A stretch of DNA of 64,000 bases from a virus, in IMG/VR virus record IMGVR_UViG_3300048592_000962, positions 1 through 64,000 of that record; one strand, given 5' to 3'. Under the pieces are notes generated by a model that saw nothing but the letters and a program-made list of their open reading frames with translations, was not told the origin of the DNA and searched no databases. The first letter of the stretch is position 1; each line of letters opens with the position of its first letter. Positions 49,917 to 59,293 of the stretch are shown one piece after another. A program made the position numbers and the translations under genes.

Positions 49917-51326
49917 ATGAAGGATTACGGCGACCTCTTCGACGACGATTACGGCGTGATGCCCCGCCCCACGATGCGCGGGTCTGCGAATCTCGACGTT
50001 CAGGACTACCAGGGGTACGACGGAGATTCGTCGATCCTCGACGACGATCTGCAAGAGGACACGCCCTCGCGCCCTGGCTCGGGCGCCGCGCCGGCACCGG
50101 ACATCGACGGTACCGACGACTACGACTTCCTCGAAGGCGACATGGACGATCCGGGCATGAAGCAGACGACCTACGGCGCGTCGCCGTGGGGCCCCGGTTC
50201 TTCCTCGGGCTACCGCCCGTACAGCCAGCAGCGAACGGACATGGCGCTCCGCGCTCTCGGCGATAGCCACACTCCGGAGACCAAGCCGATGCACGACGAC
50301 GAGATGATGCTGGAACCCGAGGTCATCGACGCGGTGGGCGCGAAGCCGATCGAGCCGTGGTCCAAGGAGTGGCACGGCAACCAGAACCAGATGCCGTCCA
50401 ATGCGGACATCGACCCGCTCACTCTCTACGATCGCTCGTCGTACGAGTACGACGACGACTCGTCTCAGTCGACGATCGGAAGCGGCATCTTCGACGTTGA
50501 AGAGGGCGTCACCTTCCGTCCTCGCGATGGCATCTTCGCCAACCAGTATGCGGTACCCGCGTACCTGGCAGAAGAGGATGAGCTGGGCGTGCAGCAGTCG
50601 GAGATGTGGGATTCGACGGCCGGCGAGTGGCGAGTCACTCAGCCTTCGGCGTCGGGTGTTCCTCTCTCGCGGAAGGTGCGGAAGCTGAAGCCTCCGCCGG
50701 CCGGTCTTCGTCCGGAAAAGACCGGGCCGAGGTCGCACGTCGAGGCCTTCGGTCGAAAGGCGGCGCGTACGCTTCTTCAGGAAGCTCAGGCGCATCAGGG
50801 CGCGAATCGTGAGCGCTTCATGGCGAATGCGATCTCCGCTCTCGGCCCGAACATGACGGTCACGGCGCGAAAGATCGCAGACGAGCTGATTCGTCTGGGG
50901 TATCCGGCCAACGTGGCGTTCGAGGATGCGCTCGCGCACTGCGTGATGCACGCGGCCGTTCGCGATCTGTTCGAGCGCGCCACCGGCAAGACGCGGAGCA
51001 TGCTCCCTCGCCTGGACCGAATGGCGAACACCGTGCAGCGGCGCAGCTCCGAGATGCGTGAGCACGCGAGCAAGCACCTGCTGCCTCTCACGCGCAACAC
51101 CGAGGACCTTCGGCGCGATCTCGGCGCGCTGTACGCGAGCCCGTGCGCCCGTGGTCTTGGGCAGGCGGCGGAAGGCGAAGCGCCGGTTGCGACGGCGCCC
51201 ACTCCGGCGGCGTCGATGATGACGACGCGGAATGTTCTGATCGCAGGCGGCCTCGGTCTCGGCGCGTTCCTGGTCTACAAGAACCGCAAGAAGATCGTCG
51301 CGAACGTCAAGAAGATGGTGAGGTGA
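49917..51326 (+). CDS. Acidic/basic membrane-anchored protein, 469 aa
   Basis: A long acidic, Tyr/Asp-rich disordered N-terminus (1-200), a helical domain ~260-380 with 'TVTARKIADELIRLGYPANVAFEDALAHC', LGQ motif near 418, C-terminal membrane segment (~440-456) and tail YKNRKKIVANVKKMVR. No enzyme motif. Confidence 0.5.
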   Translation: MKDYGDLFDDDYGVMPRPTMRGSANLDVQDYQGYDGDSSILDDDLQEDTPSRPGSGAAPAPDIDGTDDYDFLEGDMDDPGMKQTTYGASPWGPGSSSGYRPYSQQRTDMALRALGDSHTPETKPMHDDEMMLEPEVIDAVGAKPIEPWSKEWHGNQNQMPSNADIDPLTLYDRSSYEYDDDSSQSTIGSGIFDVEEGVTFRPRDGIFANQYAVPAYLAEEDELGVQQSEMWDSTAGEWRVTQPSASGVPLSRKVRKLKPPPAGLRPEKTGPRSHVEAFGRKAARTLLQEAQAHQGANRERFMANAISALGPNMTVTARKIADELIRLGYPANVAFEDALAHCVMHAAVRDLFERATGKTRSMLPRLDRMANTVQRRSSEMREHASKHLLPLTRNTEDLRRDLGALYASPCARGLGQAAEGEAPVATAPTPAASMMTTRNVLIAGGLGLGAFLVYKNRKKIVANVKKMVR

Positions 51327-51330
51327 AGCC

Positions 51331-51624
51331 GTGCGAGCAGACGATTACGTGAGCGACGACGCGAAGTACGCGCAGCAGGTCGAAGACATGAGCGGCGTGC
51401 ACCATCACCAGGCGGGCATGGCGCCCTATCCGCTGTACGGTGTGCCTCCGCTCGGGCAGGAGATGGAGGTCGCGATTCCGTTCTATCGCCGGCCGATCTT
51501 CTGCTACCCGGTCGGCATCGCGATCGGATTCGGCATCGGCTACGCGTTCTTCGAGTGGTTCAAGCCGAAGTACATGAAGTCCAACGGCAAGAAGAAGAAG
51601 TCGAAGGACGAATCGGAGGAGTGA
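51331..51624 (+). CDS. Small membrane protein, 97 aa
   Basis: GTG 51331 after AGGTGAAGCC. Contains LGQ (~42), membrane segment 'IFCYPVGIAIGFGIGYAFF' (~56-76) and tail KSNGKKKKSKDESEE, Lys- rather than Arg-rich. Confidence 0.55.
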   Translation: MRADDYVSDDAKYAQQVEDMSGVHHHQAGMAPYPLYGVPPLGQEMEVAIPFYRRPIFCYPVGIAIGFGIGYAFFEWFKPKYMKSNGKKKKSKDESEE

Positions 51625-51625
51625 C

Positions 51626-51949
51626 GTGAGCTACAAGGTCAACAGGGCGCTCGGGTTTCAGCGCTGGGGCGTGACGAATCCGTTCGTTTTCGCTGACCTC
51701 AGCCAGCCGCAACGGCTCCGTGGCGGTGTCTCTCCAGTGGTGTTTCAGACGCAGCCTCCATCGCTTCGATCGGTTCATCTCGGTCAGCTTTCGCCGGCCG
51801 AAGAGCTGAAGAGAGCGGAGCGCATGGAGACGATTGCGATTGCGGGATTCGCGGTGAGCTTGGCCTCGCTGTATCTCGGCTGGCAGCAGTTCAGCAACAA
51901 GAAGAAGATGGCCTCCAATCGGAGGAAGCGAAGGAAGGCAGCGCGATGA
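51626..51949 (+). CDS. Small membrane protein with basic tail, 107 aa
   Basis: GTG 51626 with GGAGGAG upstream. MSYKVNRALGF start, HLGQL (~53), membrane segment 'TIAIAGFAVSLASLYLGW' (~68-85), tail KKMASNRRKRRKAAR. Confidence 0.6.
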   Translation: MSYKVNRALGFQRWGVTNPFVFADLSQPQRLRGGVSPVVFQTQPPSLRSVHLGQLSPAEELKRAERMETIAIAGFAVSLASLYLGWQQFSNKKKMASNRRKRRKAAR

Positions 51950-52836
51950 CGTACTACGCAACCGCCGGTCTCGGGTACGGCGTGGACATCTCTCACTACG
52001 GTGCCCCCTACCAGGGCATGCTCGGCCTTGGGCAGGCGACGTGGTCGCCGGGTCCGGGGCAGACACCGGCCGATGATCCGCGCATGGTGAAGAAGTTCGC
52101 CGTGGTGCGGTCGGTCTATCGCGTGCGGAACGTTCCGAGCGACAAGGCGGGACGCCTCGCAGATCTTCTTCTGTCCCGCGCGAGAACCCTGTTTCAGGGG
52201 AGCACGGTCCGGAAGATCGGGACGACCGGTTGGATGAACGACGGTCGTGTCGGATTCGAGGTGATTCTCGCCGCCGCGACGCGCGCCGGAGAGATCAAGC
52301 TCCGAAACGCAACGGCGCGTGACGTGGCCGGTCAGCTCGGTGGCGGAGCCGAGTTGTACGATGCGCAGACGATCATCTCGCCAACGGACTACATGCCGCT
52401 CGAAGACACTATGCTCCCGCCCGGCGAGCAGCCGGTGGCGACGATGGACTCGACTGGGACGCGCACGATCGGCGGCCTTCCGATCTGGGCCGCAGCAGGC
52501 ATCGGCGTCGCCGCGCTCGGAGCGCTCGCGTTCGTTATGACGCGGAAGAAGCCAGTAACCTCGAACCGACGTCAGCGAGCGCGACGTCGGATGAGGCCCA
52601 ATGGCCGTCCGGAGTTCGCGACCAAGGCCGAAGCCGAGTCGATGATTCGCGATCTGAACGCCACCTACAAGCGCATGGGATACCCGCCTCCGTCGCCTCC
52701 GATGCGTGCGGTACCAGATGGCAACGGCTGGAAGATCACCAGCGACCTTCTTGACTCGATCTACGGCGATAAACCGAAGAGTCGCAAGCGCAAGGTGTCG
52801 AAGAACATCTTGAGGCGACGCTCTGCCAGGAGGTGA
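51946..52836 (+). CDS. Membrane protein with Arg tail, 296 aa
   Basis: MTYYATAGLGYG start, GLGQ (~27), an alpha/beta domain (~45-150) resembling small peptidoglycan- or nucleic-acid-binding folds, membrane segment ~176-197, then KKPVTSNRRQRARRR and a second basic C-terminal domain ending RRRSARR. Its tail DNA (~52546-52587) is nearly identical to that of 54092-54652. Confidence 0.6.
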   Translation: MTYYATAGLGYGVDISHYGAPYQGMLGLGQATWSPGPGQTPADDPRMVKKFAVVRSVYRVRNVPSDKAGRLADLLLSRARTLFQGSTVRKIGTTGWMNDGRVGFEVILAAATRAGEIKLRNATARDVAGQLGGGAELYDAQTIISPTDYMPLEDTMLPPGEQPVATMDSTGTRTIGGLPIWAAAGIGVAALGALAFVMTRKKPVTSNRRQRARRRMRPNGRPEFATKAEAESMIRDLNATYKRMGYPPPSPPMRAVPDGNGWKITSDLLDSIYGDKPKSRKRKVSKNILRRRSARR

Positions 52837-52839
52837 GTC

Positions 52840-53382
52840 GTGAGCTACTCGCACCTTGGGTCTGCGCTGATCGGCCCGCAGAGAGCCACGAGCAGCGCGA
52901 AGAAGCCGGTTCTTCGCGTGAACCCGAAGCTCAAGCTTTCGCTGTCGCCATCCGCGATCAAGCCGAAGTCGGTGCTCGTGGTCGGCCCGAGCATTTCGTC
53001 TGCGCCGAAAGCTCCGGTGGTCACAGCCAAGCCCCCGCCTCCGGTCTTGTTCTTGCCGGCTCCGAAGCCGCCGGTGATGTCGACTCCTCCGCCCGCCGCG
53101 CCCCCGCCTGCGGATTCGACTCCGAAGCCGCCGGCAGATGTGTGGTCGGATTGGGAGACGGGGTCGCCGGAGATGCCGGCGGCAGCTGAGCAATCTGTCT
53201 ACGAGCCTCCTCCGCCAGAGGTTCAGGAGCCATCGCAGGCCGAACCGCTTGTGCCTGCAAAGTCGCTGCCGTGGGCGTGGATCGCTCTCGGGCTGACGGC
53301 CACTGCGCTCCTCGGGTACGCGGTGTTCAAGCGCAAGCCCGTGTCGCCGAACCGTCGGCGTCGTCGGAGGTCTCGTCGATGA
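52840..53382 (+). CDS. Pro-rich membrane protein with Arg tail, 180 aa
   Basis: GTG 52840 with AGGAGG upstream. MSYSHLGSALIG start, a long Pro/Lys/Ala-rich extended region (~50-140), membrane segment 'WAWIALGLTATALLGYAVF' (~146-165), tail KRKPVSPNRRRRRRSRR. A TonB-like extended Pro/Lys spacer with the opposite topology of the charged end. Confidence 0.6.
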   Translation: MSYSHLGSALIGPQRATSSAKKPVLRVNPKLKLSLSPSAIKPKSVLVVGPSISSAPKAPVVTAKPPPPVLFLPAPKPPVMSTPPPAAPPPADSTPKPPADVWSDWETGSPEMPAAAEQSVYEPPPPEVQEPSQAEPLVPAKSLPWAWIALGLTATALLGYAVFKRKPVSPNRRRRRRSRR

Positions 53383-54095
53383 GTTATGCGCTTGGACAGG
53401 CGGCCGATTCCGCTTTGAAGGAGCAGACGGCCTTTGCGGAACAGACGTCGCTGACGGAGTTCTCCGACGGCTCGATCGAGGTGAGCAGTCCGAAGGTTGT
53501 GGTCTCTGCGCAGTACCGCGGTCAGTTCAGCGTGTACACGCAGCAGGGAACGAACCCGCCGTACATCGTCGTGTCTCGCGCGGATGCGCAGGCGAGAGGA
53601 GTGCCGATTCTGGCCGATCCGTGGGCCGCTTATCAGGCGGGTCAGAAGTTGCCCGCGCCGATGGCGGCTCAGGTGAAGGCGAGCGGCGTGCCGATTCCTC
53701 AGGCGGGCAAGCGGTGGATCCCGTGGGCGCTCGTGGGCGGCGGCTTGGCTGTCGCGCTCGGCCTTGTGCTCATGGTGTCGTTCAAGAGCATGAAGCCGAA
53801 TCGTCGTCGACGTCGTCGGCTAAGAGAGAACATGAGTCGTCGCGTTCCCTACGACAGCAAGCCGGTCACCAAGCATGGCAAACACGGGACCATGTATTTG
53901 TACGAGATCGAGTTCGAGGAGGATGAACGCGACGACGGGAGGCCGGAGTGGATGAGACGCTGGCAGACGTATGCTTACGATCAAGAGCATGCGATCGAAA
54001 GCTTTTACGAGTCATACGACCGCTCAAATCCGGGTGCGTCGTTGGATCTTCCGGTGAAAGTCGTTTCCGCGAAGCGGGTGATGAGGCGTCAATGA
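53379..54095 (+). CDS. Membrane protein with Arg motif, 238 aa
   Basis: MSYALGQAADS start with LGQ. A beta-rich N-terminal domain, membrane segment ~115-137, KPNRRRRRRLRENMSRR, then a separate C-terminal alpha/beta domain (~160-238) acting beyond the basic stretch. Confidence 0.55.
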   Translation: MSYALGQAADSALKEQTAFAEQTSLTEFSDGSIEVSSPKVVVSAQYRGQFSVYTQQGTNPPYIVVSRADAQARGVPILADPWAAYQAGQKLPAPMAAQVKASGVPIPQAGKRWIPWALVGGGLAVALGLVLMVSFKSMKPNRRRRRRLRENMSRRVPYDSKPVTKHGKHGTMYLYEIEFEEDERDDGRPEWMRRWQTYAYDQEHAIESFYESYDRSNPGASLDLPVKVVSAKRVMRRQ

Positions 54096-54652
54096 GCTAC
54101 CTGAGCGGTTACGGCGGAAGGCGCGCGTTCGGTGGGTTTGGGTACGGCTCGCTGGGCTCCGCCTTTCAGATCGGACCTACCAGCGACTCCCTGCGCTCCC
54201 TCCAAAGAGAGCTGGCGCGACTCGGCTACCTTCAGGGCGACAACGGTCCGTTCGGCGCCGATGGGTACTGGGGCCCTCGAACGGCTCTGGCTCTTCGGCA
54301 GGCGGCGACGTACTTGCGCTGGACGGATGCCCCCTACACGCCGACGAATGCGGACTCGTTGCGGTCCGGGTCGGTTGAGGTTCCGGACGATCTGATCGCT
54401 CGAATCCGAGCGGCGTCTCCTGACCCGAACGCAAGCCGCGCCGGGTCCGACCAGCCCGCGTCGATCGTCGACCCTGTCGACCCGGCGCCGTCTACCTCAC
54501 CGGTTCCTTCGACGCGTCTCGCGCGAGCCCCGTGGGTTGTTCCGGTGGCGGTGGGAGGGGTCACGCTGCTGGCGGTGGGTGCGCTCCTGCTGACGCGTGG
54601 GAAGAAGCCGGTGACATCGAACCGACGTCGGCGAGCGCGACGGCGCCGCTGA
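54092..54652 (+). CDS. Peptidoglycan-binding membrane protein with Arg tail, 186 aa
   Basis: 'SLRSLQRELARLGYLQGDNGPFGADGYWGPRTALALRQA' (~32-72) is a PG_binding_1 domain. A Pro/Ser linker, membrane segment (~148-167), then KKPVTSNRRRRARRRR. The layout suggests a periplasm-facing wall-binding head and a cytoplasm- or DNA-facing basic tail. Confidence 0.7.
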   Translation: MSYLSGYGGRRAFGGFGYGSLGSAFQIGPTSDSLRSLQRELARLGYLQGDNGPFGADGYWGPRTALALRQAATYLRWTDAPYTPTNADSLRSGSVEVPDDLIARIRAASPDPNASRAGSDQPASIVDPVDPAPSTSPVPSTRLARAPWVVPVAVGGVTLLAVGALLLTRGKKPVTSNRRRRARRRR

Positions 54653-54685
54653 TTTCGGGTACCGTAGGGCCAAGGCTGGGCTGGT

Positions 54686-55381
54686 ATGATCTACACCGAC
54701 GAAGAACTGAGCGAGATCGAGGGCTACGACGAGGACGACGAGGAGTCCGCCGCTCCGATGGTGGCGGCTCACGGGTCCTCGGGCGCATCCATGCAGGCAC
54801 CCGGAGCGATCCCGCTCTACCCACTTTCCCTGGCTCACCTTGGGCAGCAGCCGTCACCAGCGGCGGGAATGCTGGGCTTCGTGAAGAAGAAGGTCGGTCC
54901 GCTGCCTGTGTGGGCGTGGGCCGCGCTGGGCGTGGGTGTTGCGGGCGGCGGATGGTACTTCCTCAGTCGTCGCAAGAAGTCGGAAGGATCTGGCGAGGAA
55001 GATGCTGGGGGTCTCGCACAGAACGACGGCGGAGGAGATTCCGCACCGGCCGGCTGGTCGCCGAGTCGGTCGAGCTTCGCGGCTCAGTTGCAGCGTTTCT
55101 TCGACAAGAAGGGTCTCACGCAAGCGGTCGTTGTCTGGCATGACGCCGAGGACGCGCAGCGCAAGGGGAAGCTGAAGTTCGTTTCCCCGTTGATCAACGT
55201 GCAGGTCAAGGACAAGTCGGTGAAGGTCGACGCAGCGCTTCAGAAGTTCTGTCGTCGCGAAGGCCTGAACCCGACGCAGCACGACGATGGTTCAATCGGC
55301 CTCTACCCGCACACGGGCAAGAGGGGCAAGGCATGGGAAGACTACGTCGACGCACTGCGTGACGATGGTCAGCAAGTGTGA
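54686..55381 (+). CDS. Membrane protein, 231 aa
   Basis: Acidic start (DEELSEIEGYDEDDEE), HLGQQ (~53), membrane segment 'VWAWAALGVGVAGGGWYFL' (~73-92), Gly/Glu linker, then a C-terminal alpha/beta domain (~125-225). Unknown family. Confidence 0.5.
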   Translation: MIYTDEELSEIEGYDEDDEESAAPMVAAHGSSGASMQAPGAIPLYPLSLAHLGQQPSPAAGMLGFVKKKVGPLPVWAWAALGVGVAGGGWYFLSRRKKSEGSGEEDAGGLAQNDGGGDSAPAGWSPSRSSFAAQLQRFFDKKGLTQAVVVWHDAEDAQRKGKLKFVSPLINVQVKDKSVKVDAALQKFCRREGLNPTQHDDGSIGLYPHTGKRGKAWEDYVDALRDDGQQV

Positions 55382-55388
55382 GGAAACC

Positions 55389-55835
55389 ATGAGCTACCAC
55401 GGACTCGGACAGGCATCGACGACGCTCACCAACACGACCACTGCGACCGTTGCGTCGATTCAGTGTGCCCTCCGTGCTCGTGGGGCGTCTATCTCAGTTG
55501 ATGGGCGGTTCGGTCCGAACACGCGCGCAGCGCTCGTGAGTCAGCAGACAGCGTATCTGCCGTCGGTGATTGGTCTACTCTTCCAGGATGCGTCGACTGG
55601 TGCGTCCTCGATTCAGATCAACAAGACGTTCTACGAGTGGCTCATGGGCAGTAGCTCATGTCGCGGGGCGACGCCGAGCGCGCCGAGCGCGCCGACAGAG
55701 ACGACTGTGCCGGAGTCACCGATCGAGATGCCTGTCGAGAGCGAGGGCACATCGTGGAAGATGTGGGCTCCGATCGGCGGCGCGGTCGCCCTTGTCGGGC
55801 TCGGCGTATACTTCCTGAAGCGCCGGAGGGGATGA
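55389..55835 (+). CDS. Membrane protein with peptidoglycan-binding-like domain, 148 aa
   Basis: MSYHGLGQAST start, 'VASIQCALRARGASISVDGRFGPNTRAALVSQQ' (~20-52) matches a PG_binding_1 repeat, Pro/Thr linker, membrane segment (~124-141) and a short tail FLKRRRG. Confidence 0.65.
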   Translation: MSYHGLGQASTTLTNTTTATVASIQCALRARGASISVDGRFGPNTRAALVSQQTAYLPSVIGLLFQDASTGASSIQINKTFYEWLMGSSSCRGATPSAPSAPTETTVPESPIEMPVESEGTSWKMWAPIGGAVALVGLGVYFLKRRRG

Positions 55836-56671
55836 TGCGATCTCTTGGACAGGTGCCGGCGCCGACTCTTCTCACGGGTTACTCGGCGCTCCAGACAGCG
55901 ATTATCGCCTTCGAGTCGAACGCTCTCACGCGCGCGGTGGTCCGCGCCTCGTCGGGCATTCCGGCGAACGTGATCGTGAAGGCCTTTGAGACGGCGCGGA
56001 CGAAGGCGTCATCGGCTCAGCCGCGAGAGATGTCGGAGACGGACGTCTTCGCGATGCTGCTGGGAACGCTCACCCAGGCTCGCACAGATCTCGTCCGCGC
56101 CAAGCTGTTCATGTACTCGACCGCGTCGGGGAACACAGCGGCGAGAGGAAAGTTCGAGCAGATACTCGCGGCAGATTTGCAGATGCTCCAGCAGGTCAGC
56201 AACATCTTGTCGCGAATGGTCGCCGAGGGCGCGATGCCGACTCTTACGAGACTCGTCGGAGGCACATCGGGGCTCGGGTTCATCACGATCGCGATCTCAG
56301 CCCTGCGGCTGGTGTGGTCGGCGATTCAGGCGTGGCAGGTGATTCAGGTTCGTCGTGAGAGGTATCTGCGTGAGCAGATTGCTCTGTGCGAGGAGCTGAC
56401 GCGTCGCGGGACGCCGTGTACACCGCAGCGGGTGGCGGAACTTCAGGCGGAGCTTCAGCAGCTCACCGATACGCCTGCGGCGAGGTTCTTGGACAGCGTC
56501 GGCGAGGGCATTCGCAACGTGACGAGCCCGTTCGACAACGTGGGCCAGGGGATCGGCAAGGGGCTGAAGATCGGCATTACCACGCTCTCGGTGGGCGTCG
56601 GACTCGTCGCGCTCTGGTGGGCGTGGCCTCTGATCAGCTCGACCAGGCGCAAGCGACGCGAGGCCGAGTGA
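55832..56671 (+). CDS. Membrane protein, 279 aa
   Basis: MMRSLGQVPAP start with LGQ. Helical body, hydrophobic segments ~152-172 and ~249-270, tail STRRKRREAE. No motif beyond the shared series features. Confidence 0.55.
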   Translation: MMRSLGQVPAPTLLTGYSALQTAIIAFESNALTRAVVRASSGIPANVIVKAFETARTKASSAQPREMSETDVFAMLLGTLTQARTDLVRAKLFMYSTASGNTAARGKFEQILAADLQMLQQVSNILSRMVAEGAMPTLTRLVGGTSGLGFITIAISALRLVWSAIQAWQVIQVRRERYLREQIALCEELTRRGTPCTPQRVAELQAELQQLTDTPAARFLDSVGEGIRNVTSPFDNVGQGIGKGLKIGITTLSVGVGLVALWWAWPLISSTRRKRREAE

Positions 56672-57183
56672 TGCTTGCTCAGGTGCAGTTCAGCCCGCAC
56701 CCGCCTCCTCCCAAGGCGCCGAACGTGGGCCTCATGGTCGGCTGGGCAGCCGTGGTCGCCATGGCGGGAGGCATCTTCTACTACACGCTTCGAGGTCCGG
56801 TTCGAGCAAACCGGCCGCGAAGAAATCCGAAGCTCGTCGGCAATCCCGACGTACGTGACGCAGTCAGCGATGCCGTTCGTTTTCGAGGCGTGACACTGCG
56901 GTCGGCGGGAGCGCCATCTGGCGTTGTGAAGGCGTCCAAGGCTCTCCCAGAAGGCGTGTATCGCATCGCGAGCAGCGGCGACGTTACGGTGTATCGTAGC
57001 CAGGATGTTCCCTCTTCGTTGATCACGTCCGTTCGTATCGCGGCTACCAAGTCGAGCGAGTCTCAGGTGTGGCTCGTGAAGGTGGCTCGTTCGCCTGCTG
57101 GTCGACTGAAGCGCGTTCCGATTCGTGGATACAGGAAGCGTCGAGGCCGCGTGGAGACAGTGTTTCGCATCGAGGAAGCATGA
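56671..57183 (+). CDS. N-anchored membrane protein with basic C-terminus, 170 aa
   Basis: ATG 56671 (TGATG with the previous gene). Membrane segment near the start (~19-40), then RANRPRRNPK, a beta-rich domain and a basic C-terminus (GYRKRRGRVET). Reverse order (TM first) relative to most of the series. Confidence 0.5.
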   Translation: MLAQVQFSPHPPPPKAPNVGLMVGWAAVVAMAGGIFYYTLRGPVRANRPRRNPKLVGNPDVRDAVSDAVRFRGVTLRSAGAPSGVVKASKALPEGVYRIASSGDVTVYRSQDVPSSLITSVRIAATKSSESQVWLVKVARSPAGRLKRVPIRGYRKRRGRVETVFRIEEA

Positions 57184-57767
57184 CCTCCAAGCGGACATCC
57201 CGTCGCTTCGTGAAGAGACGAACCTCGCGACTTGCGAGAAACGGCAAATCATCTCGTCGATCTACTCAGAACAAAGACGTTCGTCGACTCATTGATCTTG
57301 CGGAGTCGCAGGGTTGGGCCATCGAGACGACGGGTGGAAATCACTTACGGTTCATTCCTCCGGATCCCACCAAGCCGATGGTGCATACGTCGAGCACGCC
57401 CTCCGACCGCCGGGCGGTGCAAAATCTTGAGGCGCAGCTGAGGAAGTCGGGCTTGATCGTCGCCAAGCAGGACGACAAGAAGTCGCCGAAGAAGAATCCG
57501 TCGAGCGAGCCGTGGCTCATGCGGGATTACCGTGCGGGGATGATGTTGGAGTTCATCCTCGGTGATCGAAACGCGGGGGTGCCTCCCGGCACTGTCGCGG
57601 TTGTCGATGCGGTTCGAGGCGGCGGTCTGGACGTCACCATCATGGACTCGTACGACCCGTCGTTGGTCGGCGAGCGTGTGGCGGTGGAGCTGGTCTACGA
57701 GCGGGATGGGCGGCTGCATCGAACGACGCCAGATCAGCTGGCGCTCTACTGGCGCACGGTGGAGTGA
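57180..57767 (+). CDS. HicA-like domain protein, 195 aa
   Basis: Very basic start (KRTSRRFVKRRTSRLARNGKS), then 'DVRRLIDLAESQGWAIETTGGNHLRFIPPDPTKPMVHTSSTPSD' (~33-75), a HicA/dsRBD-like fold with the GGNHLRF core in place of G(S/D)HH. A C-terminal beta domain follows. No HicB partner adjoins, so a toxin role is doubtful; RNA/DNA binding in the structural operon is more likely. Confidence 0.5.
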   Translation: MTSKRTSRRFVKRRTSRLARNGKSSRRSTQNKDVRRLIDLAESQGWAIETTGGNHLRFIPPDPTKPMVHTSSTPSDRRAVQNLEAQLRKSGLIVAKQDDKKSPKKNPSSEPWLMRDYRAGMMLEFILGDRNAGVPPGTVAVVDAVRGGGLDVTIMDSYDPSLVGERVAVELVYERDGRLHRTTPDQLALYWRTVE

Positions 57768-58138
57768 TGCGGAGCCGAGGTGCAGGTTGTACGATCCGAG
57801 CGGCCAGCACGGGTCGAGTTCTTCTATTGAGGAGAAGCCCCACGTGCCCGCCGGGCGGAGTTTGGTCGATTCCAGCGGGCGGTGTAGATCGCGGCGAAAC
57901 GGCCATCTTTGCGGCCCTTCGTGAGTTGGAGGAGGAGACCGGTTTCTGCGGCGACGTGTCAATACTGTTTCATTCGCAGGACAGTCAGTTTCTCAATCTT
58001 GCTTGCGAGGTGAAGTCTGAATTCCGCGTAAGGCTGAACTGGGAGAACGACGCAGCGGGGTGGTTCGACATCGATGACTTGCCAGATCCGTTGTACCGGG
58101 GACTTCGTCCGTTCCTGAGGCGAGTCGTCTCGTGGTAG
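57764..58138 (+). CDS. Nudix hydrolase, 124 aa
   Basis: 'GGVDRGETAIFAALRELEEETGF' (~39-61) follows the Nudix box GX5EX7REUXEEXGU. GTG 57764 or ATG 57767 overlaps the HicA-like gene. Likely hydrolyses a nucleoside-diphosphate derivative (NTP clean-up, cap or NAD-type substrates); the exact substrate is not predictable. Confidence 0.85.
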   Translation: MMRSRGAGCTIRAASTGRVLLLRRSPTCPPGGVWSIPAGGVDRGETAIFAALRELEEETGFCGDVSILFHSQDSQFLNLACEVKSEFRVRLNWENDAAGWFDIDDLPDPLYRGLRPFLRRVVSW

Positions 58139-58157
58139 AGTCGGTGAGGAGGCTTTC

Positions 58158-58508
58158 GTGGCGCTGTACTCCGTGTGGAACTGGGACCGAAACGCCTGGG
58201 CGATCTATCGCACCAGCGCTCCCGTGAGCGTCGGCGACGATGCCTTGCCGCCGAGACCTCGTGGAGTCGGGCCGATAGGCGCTGACCCGGACACGCAGGT
58301 GAAGCCGTTGCCTCTCGGCGCTCGCTTCGTCGAGTTCAGCCACGTCGCCCGAGGAGAGATTCGGCGCAAGCCGGGGCACATCGCTGACCTCGGTGACGAC
58401 GCTGGTCGTTCGACGGCGACAGGTACGCGCTGGGGAGCCCTCGCGCTCGGTGCCGCTCTGGCATCGGGCGTCTGGTACCTCGCGACGAGGAAGAGGAGGC
58501 AGTCGTGA
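58158..58508 (+). CDS. Membrane protein with basic tail, 116 aa
   Basis: GTG 58158 after GAGGAGG. A beta-rich N-terminus (ALYSVWNWDRNAWAIYR), membrane segment (~93-110), tail ATRKRRQS. Member of the TM/basic-tail series. Confidence 0.5.
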   Translation: MALYSVWNWDRNAWAIYRTSAPVSVGDDALPPRPRGVGPIGADPDTQVKPLPLGARFVEFSHVARGEIRRKPGHIADLGDDAGRSTATGTRWGALALGAALASGVWYLATRKRRQS

Positions 58509-59290
58509 TTCGTCGTCGTATCGCTCGACCGGGCCAAGAGCTTCAGGCGAACGGAGCGTCCCCCTTGCGAGGCCGGGCGGCCATGGACACGCGCTTCGGC
58601 ACTGAGGTCGACCCGGACGAGGTCTCGGGTCGCGCCGGCAAGAGTGTCGAGGGCGCGATGGGCCGGTACGAAGTGTTCCACGCGAAATCGCCGCTTCGCG
58701 TGGTCGACCTCGAACACGATCTTCCGCGCGACTGGGTGTGCGTCGGCGAGTGCCTTGCGGTCATGTACCGCACCGACAAGTGGCACGAGGATGGCGACGA
58801 CGAGGACTACAAGCATCTGCACGATGAGGGGGACGATCGTCCGTACCGAGTCGGACGAGGCGTGAAGTTCTACGAACCGAAGACCGAGTGGGCGCGGTCT
58901 ACGATCGACGGGAAGCCTCGTCCCCGCAAGAACCCGCCCAAGAGTCAGCGCCTGCCCGTGGGCCTTCCCGAGGCGGTGACGCTGCTGGGGTATTGCCTTG
59001 GCTTCTTCGTTCGACTGCATCCCGAACACGCACCTCTTTCGGAGGCGGACTACAACGCCGCGATGGACTTGATGTCCGCTGCGAGCGCTGGAGACGAAGA
59101 CGCTCGGCAGATGCTCGACGAGATGGCTATCTACGAGGTGAACCCGCGTGGCTGCTGGCTGTTCTGTTCGCCCAAGGGAGACATGCTGACGGTCTACTCG
59201 CCGGACGAACAGCCGGACGGGTCGTCCGGGTTCCTCTGCGCGATGGCCGGTGGCAAGTTGCGAGTGCTGAAGGACGGGATCGACGGTTGA
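58505..59290 (+). CDS. Hypothetical protein, 261 aa
   Basis: GTG 58505 overlaps the previous stop. No membrane segment. Basic start, Asp/His-rich middle (WHEDGDDEDYKHLHDEGDD), helical C-terminal half. Unknown family; soluble member of the structural run. Confidence 0.45.
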   Translation: MIRRRIARPGQELQANGASPLRGRAAMDTRFGTEVDPDEVSGRAGKSVEGAMGRYEVFHAKSPLRVVDLEHDLPRDWVCVGECLAVMYRTDKWHEDGDDEDYKHLHDEGDDRPYRVGRGVKFYEPKTEWARSTIDGKPRPRKNPPKSQRLPVGLPEAVTLLGYCLGFFVRLHPEHAPLSEADYNAAMDLMSAASAGDEDARQMLDEMAIYEVNPRGCWLFCSPKGDMLTVYSPDEQPDGSSGFLCAMAGGKLRVLKDGIDG

Positions 59291-59293
59291 GTC

